From contig NZ_QVIO01000001.1 in assembly GCF_003416895.1 (NCBI RefSeq), positions 1 to 64,000 of the forward strand: a DNA stretch of 64,000 nucleotides, read 5' to 3'. The notes under the pieces were generated by a model, which worked only from the letters and a program-made list of their open reading frames with translations, made no database searches and had not been told where the DNA came from. Made by a program: the position numbers and the translations under genes. Below are positions 50,098 through 62,218 of the stretch, in pieces; position 1 is the stretch's first letter, and each line of letters begins with the position of its first letter. This stretch comes from Duganella sp. BJB476. Its GTDB lineage: Bacteria > Pseudomonadota > Gammaproteobacteria > Burkholderiales > Burkholderiaceae_D.

Positions 50098-50388
50098 ATG
50101 GACAACGAGCGATTTGCCGCACTTGAGGCGCACTACAATGCCATCCTGCCAACGCTAGCGACGAAGGCGGACATTGAGGCCTTGCGTGCTGAAATGCACA
50201 AGATGTCGGCCGAAACCCACAAATGGATGGTGGCCAGCCTGATCGGCCTGTTCATCGGTTTTGGCGGCCTGGGCATTACGCTCGGCCAGATCCTGAAACC
50301 GCAGGCGCAGTCTGCTTTCACGCAGGTGGCTGCACAGCCGCCGCAACCTATCGTCATCTACTTGTCGCCACCGCCGGCCCCAAAATAA
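50098..50388 (+). CDS. Small coiled-coil membrane protein (DUF1640-like)
   Basis: 96 residues. The N-terminal half (about 1-43) is a helical coiled-coil reading LATKADIEALRAEMHKMSAETHKWM, a pattern common in DUF1640/CCDC90-type proteins, followed by one transmembrane helix (about 44-66; VASLIGLFIGFGGLGITLG) and a Pro-rich tail. The protein probably oligomerises in the inner membrane; no function is known. Its stop codon merges into the terminator hairpin. It is in line with the M14 and CYTH genes with a 28-base gap. Confidence 0.75.
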   Translation: MDNERFAALEAHYNAILPTLATKADIEALRAEMHKMSAETHKWMVASLIGLFIGFGGLGITLGQILKPQAQSAFTQVAAQPPQPIVIYLSPPPAPK

Positions 50389-50413
50389 AAACGCCCTCAT
50401 TTGAGGGCGTTTT
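50388..50413. terminator. Bidirectional terminator between convergent genes
   Basis: AAAACGCCCTCA (50388-50399) and TGAGGGCGTTTT (50402-50413) form a perfect hairpin with A and T tracts on both sides, so it serves the small membrane protein gene and the convergent DUF2863 gene. Confidence 0.92.
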
Positions 50414-50415
50414 GC

Positions 50416-51684
50416 TTAGTGGAAGTGCTCGGTGCCGGTAGGCGTATCCTCGGGCATTTCCGCGTGCGCCAGTTCGCCGACCGGGTCGGCAAACAGCGGC
50501 GCGCCGCAGTCGTCGCAGAACTCGGCCACGAAACGCTCGCTGTGCTTCTTGATCTGCGTAACGCCGGCCTCGTTCAGGTGGGTGATGATTTCCTCCACCG
50601 GCGTGATCGGCTGCTGCACCACGCCGCCAGGACCGCCTTGCAGCGGACCTTCCGGCGGCGTGCCTTCTTCATCTTCCTGCCCGTACAGCGGCCACACCAC
50701 GCCGTAGATCACATCCGGCGACGAGCGCTGCGTGAAGGCCACACGGTATTCGTCGATCTGGCCGTCGGCGTTTTCCTCGCCGAAGCCGGCGATCACCGCG
50801 CGCAGTTCGGATGGCTCGATCGCCAGCGTATGCGTCAGGTAGTGCACGGCGGCGCGGATCGATACCGGACGTATCAACTTGTCCGCCTCGCGGCAGGCCA
50901 TGTAGTAAGCCTCCGGCAGCAGCAGCTCGACGCCGCAACCCGGCAGCAAACGGTTGATGGTCGGCGTGACCTGCGCGCGCCACTGCTCCAGCGCGTTGGT
51001 GCGTTCAGTGACAAAGTTGGCCTGGTTGGCCGGCATCTGCCAGCGGAACAGCGGGCCGCCAGCCGGCGTCACCACGGCCACCAGCAGGTAGCGGGTGTCG
51101 GCCAGGAAGGGCGCCGTCTCCGGCACCTTGGTGTCGGCCTTCAGCACCGTGCCCTTGAGCGCGGCCTGCGCCAGCTTGTGCACCTTGGCATACGTCTCGA
51201 CGTGGCTGCGCGGCAGCTGGTCGATCGAGAACAGCGTCGGCGACATCGCCATGTGCGTGCCGTCGGCCAGCAGGTGGGCTGAGAAGTGCGCCGACAGCGT
51301 GCTCAGGATATCGGCCGGGATCGCGCCCGAAGCGATGGCGAAGCGGGTCCACGCCAGGATGGGCGCGGCCACCAGCAGCACGTCGTACTGCTTGGCGACG
51401 CCGTCGGTTTCGACGGTGATGCTGCTCGATTCGCTGACCGCTTCCACGCCATCCATCAACACGTCGTACGCGTTCAGGTCTTCCTTGAACAGGCTGTTCA
51501 AGGTCGAATCGATGGTTTCCTGGTGACCGGTCTTGAGGAGTTTGTGGAGCTGCGCATCGAGGCTGTGTTCCCAGGCCCGCTCTTCGATACGGCTGGCCGC
51601 CTGCCCGACTGCGAGGGCATAGGTGACGAGGCGCTGGCTCTCGGCAGACAACTTATGGGATGAATCTTTGTTTGGACGACGCAT
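50416..51684 (-). CDS. DUF2863 family protein
   Basis: 422 residues, cytoplasmic, found widely in Burkholderiales. It begins MRRPNKDSSHKLSAESQRLV and continues with a long alpha/beta region; near the end, EFCDDCGAPLFADPVGELAHAEMPED contains a CxxC that may bind metal. The family function is unknown. It stands alone on the minus strand, downstream of a spacer with no recognised regulator, and uses the bidirectional terminator at 50388-50413. Confidence 0.85.
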   Translation of the reverse strand: MRRPNKDSSHKLSAESQRLVTYALAVGQAASRIEERAWEHSLDAQLHKLLKTGHQETIDSTLNSLFKEDLNAYDVLMDGVEAVSESSSITVETDGVAKQYDVLLVAAPILAWTRFAIASGAIPADILSTLSAHFSAHLLADGTHMAMSPTLFSIDQLPRSHVETYAKVHKLAQAALKGTVLKADTKVPETAPFLADTRYLLVAVVTPAGGPLFRWQMPANQANFVTERTNALEQWRAQVTPTINRLLPGCGVELLLPEAYYMACREADKLIRPVSIRAAVHYLTHTLAIEPSELRAVIAGFGEENADGQIDEYRVAFTQRSSPDVIYGVVWPLYGQEDEEGTPPEGPLQGGPGGVVQQPITPVEEIITHLNEAGVTQIKKHSERFVAEFCDDCGAPLFADPVGELAHAEMPEDTPTGTEHFH

Positions 51685-51781
51685 AGCGCAATAAGAGTCT
51701 CATAAAAGTGGATAAAGCGGATCAGTCATGCAGATGATAACCCTTATGAACCGTATTGTAGTTGATTCAGCAAACGTGCAT

Positions 51782-51806
51782 AAAAAAACGCCGGGCTAGC
51801 CGGCGT
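51782..51806 (-). terminator. Rho-independent terminator of acnA
   Basis: ACGCCGG (51788-51794) and CCGGCGT (51800-51806) form the stem around a 5-base loop; on the minus strand the hairpin is followed by seven T residues (complement of 51782-51788). It lies 22 bases behind the acnA stop codon. Confidence 0.88.
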
Positions 51807-51828
51807 CTTCTGTGAAGCAACTAACCGC

Positions 51829-54537
<2,709 letters not shown>

Positions 54538-54634
54538 GACCTCTCCTTCGTGGGTATCGTCTATTATTGAAGTTAAAACCGTGGTGCTGGCGCCCGTGTC
54601 GGCGCGCCCCTTTTGGAACTTATTTGTAACTAAC

Positions 54635-55144
54635 TTAGTGGAACGTGACCTTGGTGCTGGTCGGCTCCGATGGATTGGCGGCGACCGGTTTCAGTTGCTC
54701 GGCGTTGCGGCATTCGTTGGCCAGCTGGCGGTTCTGCTTGGAGTCCAGCAGCATGGCCTTGGACGGAATGCCGATCCAGATCAGGCCGTACATTTTGTTT
54801 TCAAAGCGCTGCGCGCCGGTGGTGGTGCCCACGCGGGTCAGGCGGTGCAGGCGCTTCTTCCAGCGCAGCGCGATGTGCGCCTCGTCGTTGGCGTTGGCGT
54901 AGATGGTGATCTTGTTGCCCAGTTCGCAGTCGAACTCGGTCACGGCGTCATCGGTGATGGCCGGTTCGTCGGCGTCTTCGTCCGGCGTCTTGGCTTCGGC
55001 CGGCTTGGCGGCGGCTTTGGATTTGCCCGCCTTCTTGACGGTTTTTTTGGCTGGCGCGGTGGTCTGCGCCTGCGCGCCGGCGGCCAGGGTCATGGAGGCC
55101 AGCGCGAAGCTGCAAGCCAGGAGTAGTTTGGAGATGGACATCAT
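54635..55144 (-). CDS. Exported protein with MliC-like (lysozyme-inhibitor) domain
   Basis: 169 residues from the ATG at 55144, which overlaps the stop of the citE-like gene (ATGA). A signal peptide (about 1-25, ending AAGAQAQ) is followed by a Lys/Ala-rich linker ([20 protein letters not shown]) and a C-terminal beta-barrel region with [25 protein letters not shown]...[23 protein letters not shown]...NECR. Two Cys in the positions expected for the MliC disulphide and the GxxF/Y...W pattern suggest a C-type-lysozyme inhibitor fold. The match is by eye and moderate. Its location inside a TCA operon is unusual for such a protein. Confidence 0.65.
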   Translation of the reverse strand: MMSISKLLLACSFALASMTLAAGAQAQTTAPAKKTVKKAGKSKAAAKPAEAKTPDEDADEPAITDDAVTEFDCELGNKITIYANANDEAHIALRWKKRLHRLTRVGTTTGAQRFENKMYGLIWIGIPSKAMLLDSKQNRQLANECRNAEQLKPVAANPSEPTSTKVTFH

Positions 55145-56145
55145 GGTGTTTCCAGTGTGGGGTCGGTGGGGCTGCCGTTCATCAGCGTGGTGGCGGACTC
55201 GGGCAAGCTCAGCCCGGCCAGCTTGGCGCGCTGTAAAACGGTCCAATAGTATCTGTAGCTTGCACGGTCATGCAAGCGCCCGTTTTGGGAAATTGGCCCC
55301 CATTGCTTCGCCTCTGCTTCAAGCAGGATGGCGGCCGCCTCGCTGACCTCGGACAGGCGCGGCGTGAAGGTCTTGATAATTGGTTTGATCTGGTTCGGGT
55401 GGATGCTCCACATGCGCGTGTAGCCGAATTCGGCGGCGGCGCGCTGGGCATCGTTGGCGGCGACCGCCGTGTCCTTGATCTCGGTGGTCACGTTATGCGA
55501 CGGCACCTTGCCGTGCGCGTGGCAGGCGGCGGCGATGTCCAGCTTGGCGCGCACCACCAGCGGGTGCGTGAACTGGCCCGGCGTGCGCATCGCGTTGGCG
55601 GGAATCGCGCCGTAGTGCGAGGAGACGAAATCCATGATGCCGAACGACAGGCACTGCACCTGGGGCAGGGCGGCGATGTCGTAGGCTTCGCGCAGCGCGC
55701 CGTGGGTTTCGATCAGCACGTGCACCGGCAGGTCCTTGCGGCCGGCCTTGGCGGCGTGGGTGTTGATCAGCTTGATGGCGGCGGCGACTTCCTTGGCGCC
55801 GTGCACCTTGGGCAGCACCACGTAGGCCAGGCGCCGGGCGGCGGCGCAGATGATCTCGACGTCCTGGGAAAAGAACGGGCTGGCGACATCGTGCACGCGG
55901 GCGCCGATGCGGTTGAATTTGTTCTCGTCCGACAGCAGCAGCTCCACCACCAGGCGGGCGTGGGCTTCCTCGTTGCCGGCGCTGGCGCCGTCTTCGCAAT
56001 CGAGGGTGATGTCGAACAGGGGGCCAAGCTCTTGTTGCAGGGCGATCGATTTGCGCATCAGCTTTTCGGAGCCGGCGTAATGGTCGCAAGCCGGCAGCAG
56101 CAGCGGCTGGCGATTGCCCTGGAATAAAACCTCGGATGGGTGCAT
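55141..56145 (-). CDS. HpcH/HpaI aldolase / citrate lyase beta (CitE)-like protein
   Basis: 334 residues from the ATG at 56145 (MHPSEVLFQGNRQPLLLPAC); a GTG at 56229 in the same frame would add 28 unconserved residues. The CitE/MCL TIM barrel is recognisable by DITLDCEDGASAGNEEAHARL, RVHDVASPFF (Arg), KVHGAKEVAAAI, VLIETHGAL (Glu) and WSIHPNQIKPI. Metal-binding Glu and Asp are in place. Members cleave or form acyl-CoA thioesters such as citramalyl-CoA or malyl-CoA; there is no citrate lyase alpha or gamma gene nearby. It lies between mdh and the MliC-like gene, which overlaps it by 4 bases. Confidence 0.85.
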   Translation of the reverse strand: MHPSEVLFQGNRQPLLLPACDHYAGSEKLMRKSIALQQELGPLFDITLDCEDGASAGNEEAHARLVVELLLSDENKFNRIGARVHDVASPFFSQDVEIICAAARRLAYVVLPKVHGAKEVAAAIKLINTHAAKAGRKDLPVHVLIETHGALREAYDIAALPQVQCLSFGIMDFVSSHYGAIPANAMRTPGQFTHPLVVRAKLDIAAACHAHGKVPSHNVTTEIKDTAVAANDAQRAAAEFGYTRMWSIHPNQIKPIIKTFTPRLSEVSEAAAILLEAEAKQWGPISQNGRLHDRASYRYYWTVLQRAKLAGLSLPESATTLMNGSPTDPTLETP

Positions 56146-56247
56146 GCGGGAATCTTGAGTAGATACAGACACCGCGCTGCTCTCGGCAGCGCGGCGGGTG
56201 CGGCGGATCGGTGGTTTAACCGGTTCCACTTGCGGTGATGTCAGAAC

Positions 56248-57240
56248 TTAGGCTGGCAGCAGGTGCTTGACGCCTTCGCGCTCTTCGGTCAGTTCTTTCA
56301 GGGTCAGGTTGATGCGCTCTTGCGAGAACGCGTCGATTTCCAGGCCCTGGACGATTTTGTATTCGCCGTTTTCGGTGGTCACCGGGAAGCCGAACATGGT
56401 GCCTTCAGGGATGCCGTACGAACCATCCGAAGGAACGCCCATGGTGGTCCACTTGCCGCCGGTGCCGACGTGCCAGTCGTGCATGTGGTCGATGGCTGCG
56501 TTGGCTGCCGATGCTGCCGACGACAGGCCGCGTGCTTCGATGATCGCTGCGCCGCGCTTGCCGACGGTCGGCAGGAAGGTGTTGGCGTTCCATTCCTGGT
56601 CGTTGATCAGGTCCTTGACGTTCTTGCCGTTCACGGTAGCGAAACGGTAGTCGGCGTACATGGTCGGCGAGTGGTTGCCCCATACGCACAGCTGTTCGAT
56701 GTCCTTGACGGCGGTGCCGGTCTTGGCGGCCACTTGCGACAGCGCGCGGTTGTGGTCCAGGCGCAGCATGGCGGTGAAGTTCTTGGCCGGCAGCGAAGGC
56801 GCCGATTTCATGGCGATGTAGGCGTTGGTGTTGGCTGGGTTGCCGACCACCAGTACTTTAACATTGCGCGATGCGACGGCATCCAGCGCCTTGCCTTGTA
56901 CGGTGAAGATCTGGGCATTGGCTTCCAGCAGGTCTTTACGTTCCATGCCTGGGCCGCGTGGACGGGCGCCAACCAGCACGGCGTGGTCGACATCCTTGAA
57001 GGCGGTCATCGGGTCGGAGTGGGCGGTCATCCCGGCCAGCAGCGGGAAGGCGCAGTCGTCGATTTCCATCATGACGCCCTTGAGCGCTTTCTGGGCTTTT
57101 TCGTCGGCGATTTCCAGCAATTGCAGAATGACTGGTTGGTCTTTGCCCAGCATGTCGCCATTGGCGATGCGGAACAGCAGAGCGTAACCGATTTGACCGG
57201 CGGCGCCGGTGACAGCAACACGCATTGGGGTTTTAGCCAT
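56248..57240 (-). CDS. mdh: Malate dehydrogenase
   Basis: 330 residues, the cytosolic/bacterial group-2 type. It oxidises malate to oxaloacetate with [21 protein letters not shown] is the NAD-binding loop; [19 protein letters not shown] holds the substrate-binding arginines, and the catalytic His is in [13 protein letters not shown] (about 189). It heads the minus-strand TCA group and is divergent from the GntR gene, with a perfect palindrome between them. GGAGA stands close before the ATG. Confidence 0.97.
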   Translation of the reverse strand: MAKTPMRVAVTGAAGQIGYALLFRIANGDMLGKDQPVILQLLEIADEKAQKALKGVMMEIDDCAFPLLAGMTAHSDPMTAFKDVDHAVLVGARPRGPGMERKDLLEANAQIFTVQGKALDAVASRNVKVLVVGNPANTNAYIAMKSAPSLPAKNFTAMLRLDHNRALSQVAAKTGTAVKDIEQLCVWGNHSPTMYADYRFATVNGKNVKDLINDQEWNANTFLPTVGKRGAAIIEARGLSSAASAANAAIDHMHDWHVGTGGKWTTMGVPSDGSYGIPEGTMFGFPVTTENGEYKIVQGLEIDAFSQERINLTLKELTEEREGVKHLLPA

Positions 57241-57410
57241 GATGAATCTCCAAAGTGGGAATTAAAACGTTCTCGAAGCAGGACCGGTGCCGGTCCGGGA
57301 AATCGTAATCATACTGCAAATTGAGCGCTTAGAATGGTTGCCGAAGCGTTAGCTAGAGCGTCTCGCCGGGGAGTGTAGGCCTGTGGATGGCATCTGTCAA
57401 TCCTATCTTA

Positions 57411-57426
57411 TGTCTTATATAAGACA
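57411..57426. promoter_or_regulatory. Palindromic operator between mdh and the GntR gene
   Basis: TGTCTTAT-ATAAGACA is a perfect 16-bp dyad in the 246-base divergent spacer, flanked by further partial repeats (CTTAT/GATAAG). GntR/HutC-type regulators bind dyads of this form; autorepression and control of mdh are inferred. Confidence 0.7.
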
Positions 57427-57486
57427 GATAAGTTATTGCTTGTTTTTGCTGGACGGCACCGGGCATTTGTGGTGAAATCTTGGTCT

Positions 57487-58296
57487 ATGAATTCAGTCCC
57501 GCCCAATCCGAACAGCAATTCCACTGCCGTCAGCACCGGCGGGGCTGCCGGACCGTCTGCGGGCTCCGCGGCCGCGCCGTCGCCGACTTTCTCCCCACTG
57601 TACCAGCAAATCAAGGCGCTGATCACGCAAAGCCTGCAATCGGGCGAGTGGAAACCGGGTGAATTGATCCCCAGCGAAGTGGAGCTGGCCAACCGTTTCA
57701 AGGTCAGCCAGGGCACGGTGCGCAAGGCGATCGACGAACTGGCGGCGGAAAACCTGGTGATGCGCAAGCAGGGCAAGGGCACTTTCGTGTCCACCCACCA
57801 TGAGGCGCGCGCCCATTTCCGCTTCCTGCGCCTGATGCCCGACGAGGGCGTGCCGCACTACCCGGAAAGCAAATTCATCGAAGTCAAGCGCATGCGCGCG
57901 CCCGCCGACGTGGCGCGCCTGCTGGACCTGAAGTCCGGCGATGCCGTCATCTTCATCAAGCGCGTGCAATCCTTCGACAGCCTGCCTACCATCGTCGAGG
58001 AGCTGTGGTTGCCGGGCATGACCTTCAAGGGACTGACCGCCGAGCGCCTGGTCGAGTACAAGGGGCCGATGTACGGCCTGTTCGAATCCGAATTCGGCAC
58101 CCGCATGATACGCGCGACGGAGAAGATCCGCGCCGTCTGCGCCGGCGCCGAAGATGCCCAATTGCTGCATATTCCCGTCAATACGCCCTTGCTGGCGTCC
58201 GAGCGCGTGTCGTTCACATATGGCGACAAGGCCGTGGAATTGCGCCGTGGCTTGTACTCCACGGAGCGCCATCACTATCACAATGAATTGAATTAG
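57487..58296 (+). CDS. GntR-family regulator (HutC/UTRA type) of the TCA cluster
   Basis: 269 residues from the ATG at 57487. A flexible Ser/Pro/Ala N-terminus (about 1-36) precedes the winged helix-turn-helix (FSPLYQQIKALITQSLQSGEWKPGELIPSEVELANRFKVSQGTVRKAIDELAAENLVMRKQGKGTFV) and a UTRA ligand-binding domain (about 115-265). It sits between divergent mdh and sdhC, a position conserved in Burkholderiales, so it probably senses a TCA-linked metabolite and controls these operons. The palindrome 60 bases upstream is its likely target. Confidence 0.93.
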   Translation: MNSVPPNPNSNSTAVSTGGAAGPSAGSAAAPSPTFSPLYQQIKALITQSLQSGEWKPGELIPSEVELANRFKVSQGTVRKAIDELAAENLVMRKQGKGTFVSTHHEARAHFRFLRLMPDEGVPHYPESKFIEVKRMRAPADVARLLDLKSGDAVIFIKRVQSFDSLPTIVEELWLPGMTFKGLTAERLVEYKGPMYGLFESEFGTRMIRATEKIRAVCAGAEDAQLLHIPVNTPLLASERVSFTYGDKAVELRRGLYSTERHHYHNELN

Positions 58297-58410
58297 GGAG
58301 ACCCTGAAGCACCGGAAAAGCCGCTTCAGGCAGCGAAAACAGGGCGGCGTCACACCCCGGTAGCATTGTTGCGCTGATAATACGTTGAGCTACGGAAAGT
58401 AGCCGCCGCT

Positions 58411-58428
58411 TAGTGTTGCCAAACACTA
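58411..58428. promoter_or_regulatory. Inverted repeat upstream of sdhC
   Basis: TAGTGTT (58411-58417) and AACACTA (58422-58428) are 7-bp arms around 4 bases, followed by TTTT. It could be an operator of the sdh operon or a weak terminator for the GntR gene. The AT-rich stretch behind it (58429-58460) is the probable sdh promoter. Confidence 0.4.
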
Positions 58429-58524
58429 TTTTAGTTATATGTAACAATAGATATTGGTTATGAGTGCGAAAATCGGCGAAAATCGCAGTCTCGATATTTT
58501 TGTTTAAGCTTAGGAGGTCTTGTT

Positions 58525-58947
58525 ATGTCAGAAGCCGTAAGGGAAACCCCAAAAAAAGAACGGCCTCAATTCACTAACATTCATGTTACTGAATTGTCCA
58601 ACTACCGCATGCCTTTGGCCGCGATCGTCTCCATCCTGCACCGTATCAGCGGCTTCATGATGTTTGGCCTGCTGCCTTTCGTGCTCTATCTGCTGGAGCA
58701 GAGCTTGCGCTCCGAGATCTCCTTCGCCTACTACCAGGGGATAGTTTCCTACCCGCTGGTCAAACTGATCATCCTGGCCCTGGTCTGGGGTTATATGCAT
58801 CACTTCTGCGCTGGCGTACGCCACCTGGTGATGGATGCCCACATCGGCCTGGACAAGGATTCGGCCCGCAAATCGTCGGCCGGCGTGCTGATCGTCAGCC
58901 TGACGCTGACCGTGATCGTCGCCCTCAAACTGTTTGGAGTTTTCTGA
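58525..58947 (+). CDS. sdhC: Succinate dehydrogenase cytochrome b556 subunit
   Basis: 140 residues with three transmembrane helices. LAAIVSILHRISGFMMF contains the HRxSG quinone-site motif, and MHHFCAGVRHLVMD holds the haem b axial His. It anchors SdhAB to the inner membrane. A perfect AGGAGG lies 8 bases before the ATG. It is the first gene of the sdhCDAB operon; sdhD starts one base after its stop. Confidence 0.95.
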   Translation: MSEAVRETPKKERPQFTNIHVTELSNYRMPLAAIVSILHRISGFMMFGLLPFVLYLLEQSLRSEISFAYYQGIVSYPLVKLIILALVWGYMHHFCAGVRHLVMDAHIGLDKDSARKSSAGVLIVSLTLTVIVALKLFGVF

Positions 58948-58948
58948 G

Positions 58949-59314
58949 ATGGCAAATAACAATATCGGACCTAAACGCCTGGTCGTCGGCGCCGGCTACG
59001 GCATGCGCGACTGGCTGGCACAACGCGTGACCGCCATCATGATGGTGCTGTACACCGCCATCCTGCTGATTTCCTTCCTCACCGGCCAGAACTTCACCTA
59101 TGAAGGCTGGGCTGGCCTGTTCGCGCAGCAGTGGTTCAAGCTGATCAGCGCCGTAACCCTGTTCGGCCTGTTCTTCCACGCCTGGATCGGCGTGCGCGAC
59201 ATCTGGATGGACTACGTCAAAGCCGTCGGCCTTCGCCTGACCCTGCAAATCGCCACCATCCTGTGGTTGGTCGCTTGTGCCGTTTGGTCGGTACAGATAC
59301 TCTGGAGTGTGTAA
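58949..59314 (+). CDS. sdhD: Succinate dehydrogenase hydrophobic membrane anchor subunit
   Basis: 121 residues from the ATG at 58949. Three transmembrane helices; [18 protein letters not shown] holds the second haem ligand His and the quinone-site Asp/Tyr. [13 protein letters not shown] is the N-terminal SdhD signature. It is coupled to sdhC (1-base gap) and to sdhA (2-base gap). Confidence 0.95.
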   Translation: MANNNIGPKRLVVGAGYGMRDWLAQRVTAIMMVLYTAILLISFLTGQNFTYEGWAGLFAQQWFKLISAVTLFGLFFHAWIGVRDIWMDYVKAVGLRLTLQIATILWLVACAVWSVQILWSV

Positions 59315-59316
59315 TC

Positions 59317-61095
59317 GTGGCAGCTATTAAATCTGCAATCCCTACCCGCCGCTTTGACGCGGTAATCGTCGGCGCCGGCGGCTCCGGCATGCGCGCATCC
59401 CTGCAACTGGCTGAAGCCGGTCTGAACGTGGCGGTGCTGTCCAAAGTCTTCCCGACCCGCTCGCACACCGTGGCGGCGCAGGGCGGCATCGGCGCCTCGC
59501 TGGGCAACATGGCCGAAGACAACTGGTTCTGGCATATGTTCGACACCGTCAAGGGTGGCGACTACCTGGGTGACCAGGATGCGATCGAATTCATGTGCCG
59601 CGAAGCACCGAAGGTCGTCTACGAGCTGGAACACTTCGGCATGCCGTTCGACCGCAATCCAGACGGCACCATCTACCAGCGTCCGTTCGGCGGCCACACC
59701 GCCAACTTCGGCGAGAAAGCCGTGCAGCGCGCCTGCGCCGCGGCCGACCGTACCGGCCACGCACTGCTGCACACCCTGTACCAGCGCAACGTCCGCGCCC
59801 GCACCCACTTCTTCGTTGAGTGGATGGCGATCGACATCATCCGCGACGCCGAAGGCGACGTGGTTGGCGTGGTGGCACTGGAAATGGAAACCGGCGAAAC
59901 GATGATCCTGGAAGCGAAGACCACCATCTTCGCCACCGGCGGCGCAGGCCGCATCTTCGCCGCATCGACCAACGCCTTCATCAACACCGGCGACGGCATG
60001 GGCATGGCGGCACGCGCCGGCCTGCCGCTGCAGGACATGGAATTCTGGCAGTTCCACCCGACCGGCGTGGCCGGCGCCGGCGTCCTCATTACCGAGGGTG
60101 TGCGCGGCGAGGGCGGTATCCTGATCAACTCCGAAGGCGAACGTTTCATGGAGCGTTACGCTCCGACGCTGAAGGATCTGGCGCCGCGCGATTTCGTGTC
60201 GCGCTCGATGGACCAGGAGATCAAGGAAGGCCGTGGTTGCGGTCCGAACAAGGATCACGTCATGCTGGACCTGCGCCACATCGGCGCCGACACCATCGCC
60301 AAGCGCCTGCCGTCGATTCTGGAAATCGGCCACAAGTTCGCCAACGTCGACGCGACCAAGGAGCCGATCCCGGTCGTACCAACCATCCACTACCAGATGG
60401 GCGGTATTCCAACCAACATCCACGGCCAGGTCGTCACGCCTAACGCCGACGGCTCGCAGAAGGTCGTCAACGGCCTGTACGCGATCGGCGAATGCGCCTG
60501 CGTTTCGGTGCACGGCGCCAACCGCCTGGGCACCAACTCGCTGCTGGACTTGCTGGTCTTCGGCCGCGCAGCCGGCAACCACGTGGTCGCCTCGAACCTG
60601 AAGCAGAAAGAGAACAAGCCTCTGCCGAAGGACGCCGCCGACTTCGCGCTGGGCCGCCTGAACAAGCTGGAAACCTCGACCGGCTCGGAAAAAGTGCAGG
60701 GCGTCGCCAACGACATCCGCGCCACGATGCAGAAGTACTGCGGCGTGTTCCGTACCGACGAAATGCTGACCCAGGGCGCCAAGGAAATCATGGTGCTGGA
60801 CGAGCGTCGCAAGCACGTGTCGTTCAAGGACAAATCCATGGTGTTCAACACCGCGCGCGTCGAAGCGCTGGAACTGGACAACCTGATCGAAACCGCGAAA
60901 GCGACGATCACGTCGGCCGTAGCCCGCAAGGAATCGCGCGGCGCCCACGCCCACAACGATTTCCCGCACCGCGACGACGACAACTGGATGAAGCACACCC
61001 TGTGGTATTCGGAAGGCAACCGACTGGAATACAAAGCGGTCGTTACCAAGCCATTGACGGTTGATACCTTCAAACCGAAACCACGTACTTTCTAA
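59317..61095 (+). CDS. sdhA: Succinate dehydrogenase flavoprotein subunit
   Basis: 592 residues from a GTG start at 59317, two bases after the sdhD stop, with GGAG 10 bases upstream. [18 protein letters not shown] binds FAD, and [14 protein letters not shown] holds the His that links FAD covalently (about 49). [18 protein letters not shown] and [21 protein letters not shown] are the conserved active-site segments. It oxidises succinate to fumarate and passes electrons to SdhB. The long minus-strand frame over it is not a gene. Confidence 0.96.
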   Translation: MAAIKSAIPTRRFDAVIVGAGGSGMRASLQLAEAGLNVAVLSKVFPTRSHTVAAQGGIGASLGNMAEDNWFWHMFDTVKGGDYLGDQDAIEFMCREAPKVVYELEHFGMPFDRNPDGTIYQRPFGGHTANFGEKAVQRACAAADRTGHALLHTLYQRNVRARTHFFVEWMAIDIIRDAEGDVVGVVALEMETGETMILEAKTTIFATGGAGRIFAASTNAFINTGDGMGMAARAGLPLQDMEFWQFHPTGVAGAGVLITEGVRGEGGILINSEGERFMERYAPTLKDLAPRDFVSRSMDQEIKEGRGCGPNKDHVMLDLRHIGADTIAKRLPSILEIGHKFANVDATKEPIPVVPTIHYQMGGIPTNIHGQVVTPNADGSQKVVNGLYAIGECACVSVHGANRLGTNSLLDLLVFGRAAGNHVVASNLKQKENKPLPKDAADFALGRLNKLETSTGSEKVQGVANDIRATMQKYCGVFRTDEMLTQGAKEIMVLDERRKHVSFKDKSMVFNTARVEALELDNLIETAKATITSAVARKESRGAHAHNDFPHRDDDNWMKHTLWYSEGNRLEYKAVVTKPLTVDTFKPKPRTF

Positions 61096-61105
61096 GGGCT
61101 AGAAC

Positions 61106-61816
61106 ATGGCACGCACTCTCAAACTGAAAATTTATCGTTACGATCCGGACCAGGACGCCAAGCCGTACATGCAGGACGTGACGGTTGAGCTGAAAGACAC
61201 CGACAAGATGCTGCTGGACGCACTGCAGCGCATCAAGTCCGACGTCGACGACTCGCTGGCCCTGCGCCGCTCGTGCCGCGAAGGCGTGTGCGGTTCGGAC
61301 GCGATGAACATCAACGGTAAAAACGGCCTGGCCTGCACCACCAACCTGAACGAGCTGACCGAGCCTATCGTGCTGCGTCCGCTGCCAGGCTTGCCGGTGA
61401 TCCGCGACCTGATCGTCGACATGACCCAGTTCTTCAAACAGTACGATTCGATCAAGCCTTACCTGATCAACGATTCGATCCGTCCTGAAAAAGAACGCCT
61501 GCAATCCCCGACCGAGCGCGAAGAGCTCGACGGCCTGTACGAGTGCATCCTGTGCGCCTGCTGCTCGACGTCGTGCCCATCGTTCTGGTGGAATCCGGAC
61601 AAGTTCGTCGGTCCTGCCGGCCTGCTGCAAGCCTACCGCTTCATCGCCGACTCGCGCGACGAAGCCACCGGCGCGCGCCTGGACAACCTGGAAGATCCGT
61701 ACCGCCTGTTCCGCTGCCACTCGATCATGAACTGCGTCGACGTTTGCCCTAAGGGTTTGAACCCGAACAAGGCGATCGGCAAGATCAAGGAATTGATGGT
61801 TCGCCGCGCGATCTAA
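61106..61816 (+). CDS. sdhB: Succinate dehydrogenase iron-sulphur subunit
   Basis: 236 residues. The [2Fe-2S] ligands are in SCREGVCGSDAM and LACTTNL, the [4Fe-4S] in CILCACCSTSCPSFWW and the [3Fe-4S] in CHSIMNCVDVCPKGLNP, all complete. It relays electrons from SdhA to quinone in SdhCD. It begins 10 bases behind sdhA and is followed by a strong hairpin. Confidence 0.97.
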   Translation: MARTLKLKIYRYDPDQDAKPYMQDVTVELKDTDKMLLDALQRIKSDVDDSLALRRSCREGVCGSDAMNINGKNGLACTTNLNELTEPIVLRPLPGLPVIRDLIVDMTQFFKQYDSIKPYLINDSIRPEKERLQSPTEREELDGLYECILCACCSTSCPSFWWNPDKFVGPAGLLQAYRFIADSRDEATGARLDNLEDPYRLFRCHSIMNCVDVCPKGLNPNKAIGKIKELMVRRAI

Positions 61817-61826
61817 GCGGTACCAC

Positions 61827-61853
61827 ACGGGCGGCGGTCCCGCCGCCCGTTTT
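61827..61853 (+). terminator. Terminator/attenuator between sdhB and sdhE
   Basis: ACGGGCGGCGG (61827-61837) and CCGCCGCCCGT (61840-61850) form an 11-bp stem ending in TTTT. It separates sdhCDAB from sdhE and gltA, which begins 22 bases later, so part of the transcript may read through. Confidence 0.8.
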
Positions 61854-61874
61854 CGTATAAAGTAGCACATCCAT

Positions 61875-62156
61875 ATGACTGAACCGAACAGCTCAGCGCA
61901 TCAGGCCGACCCCGCCAACCGAGCGCGCCTGCGGTGGCGTTCCCGCCGGGGCCTGCTGGAAAACGACATTATCCTGACCCGTTTTCTCGATGCGCATGAA
62001 ACCGAATTGACCGACGAAGAAGTGGACGCATTCACGCGGCTCCTCGATTTGTCGGACAATGCCCTGATGGATCTGGTACTGGCCCGCAAGGAGCCGGAAG
62101 GCGAGGTCGATCTGCCGCATGTGCACGCACTGTTGCAGCGACTGCGTCGCGCGTAA
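61875..62156 (+). CDS. sdhE: FAD assembly factor SdhE
   Basis: 93 residues. [32 protein letters not shown] contains the R-G-x-x-E-x-D signature of the SdhE/CptB family, which promotes covalent attachment of FAD to SdhA. The five-helix size is normal. It lies between sdhB and gltA. An upstream region without a strong ribosome binding site follows the hairpin. Confidence 0.93.
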   Translation: MTEPNSSAHQADPANRARLRWRSRRGLLENDIILTRFLDAHETELTDEEVDAFTRLLDLSDNALMDLVLARKEPEGEVDLPHVHALLQRLRRA

Positions 62157-62218
62157 AGACACACCCAGAAAAGTTTCGTTTTTTTTATTTGTCGCATCTC
62201 TCCAAGAAGGAAGAGTCC

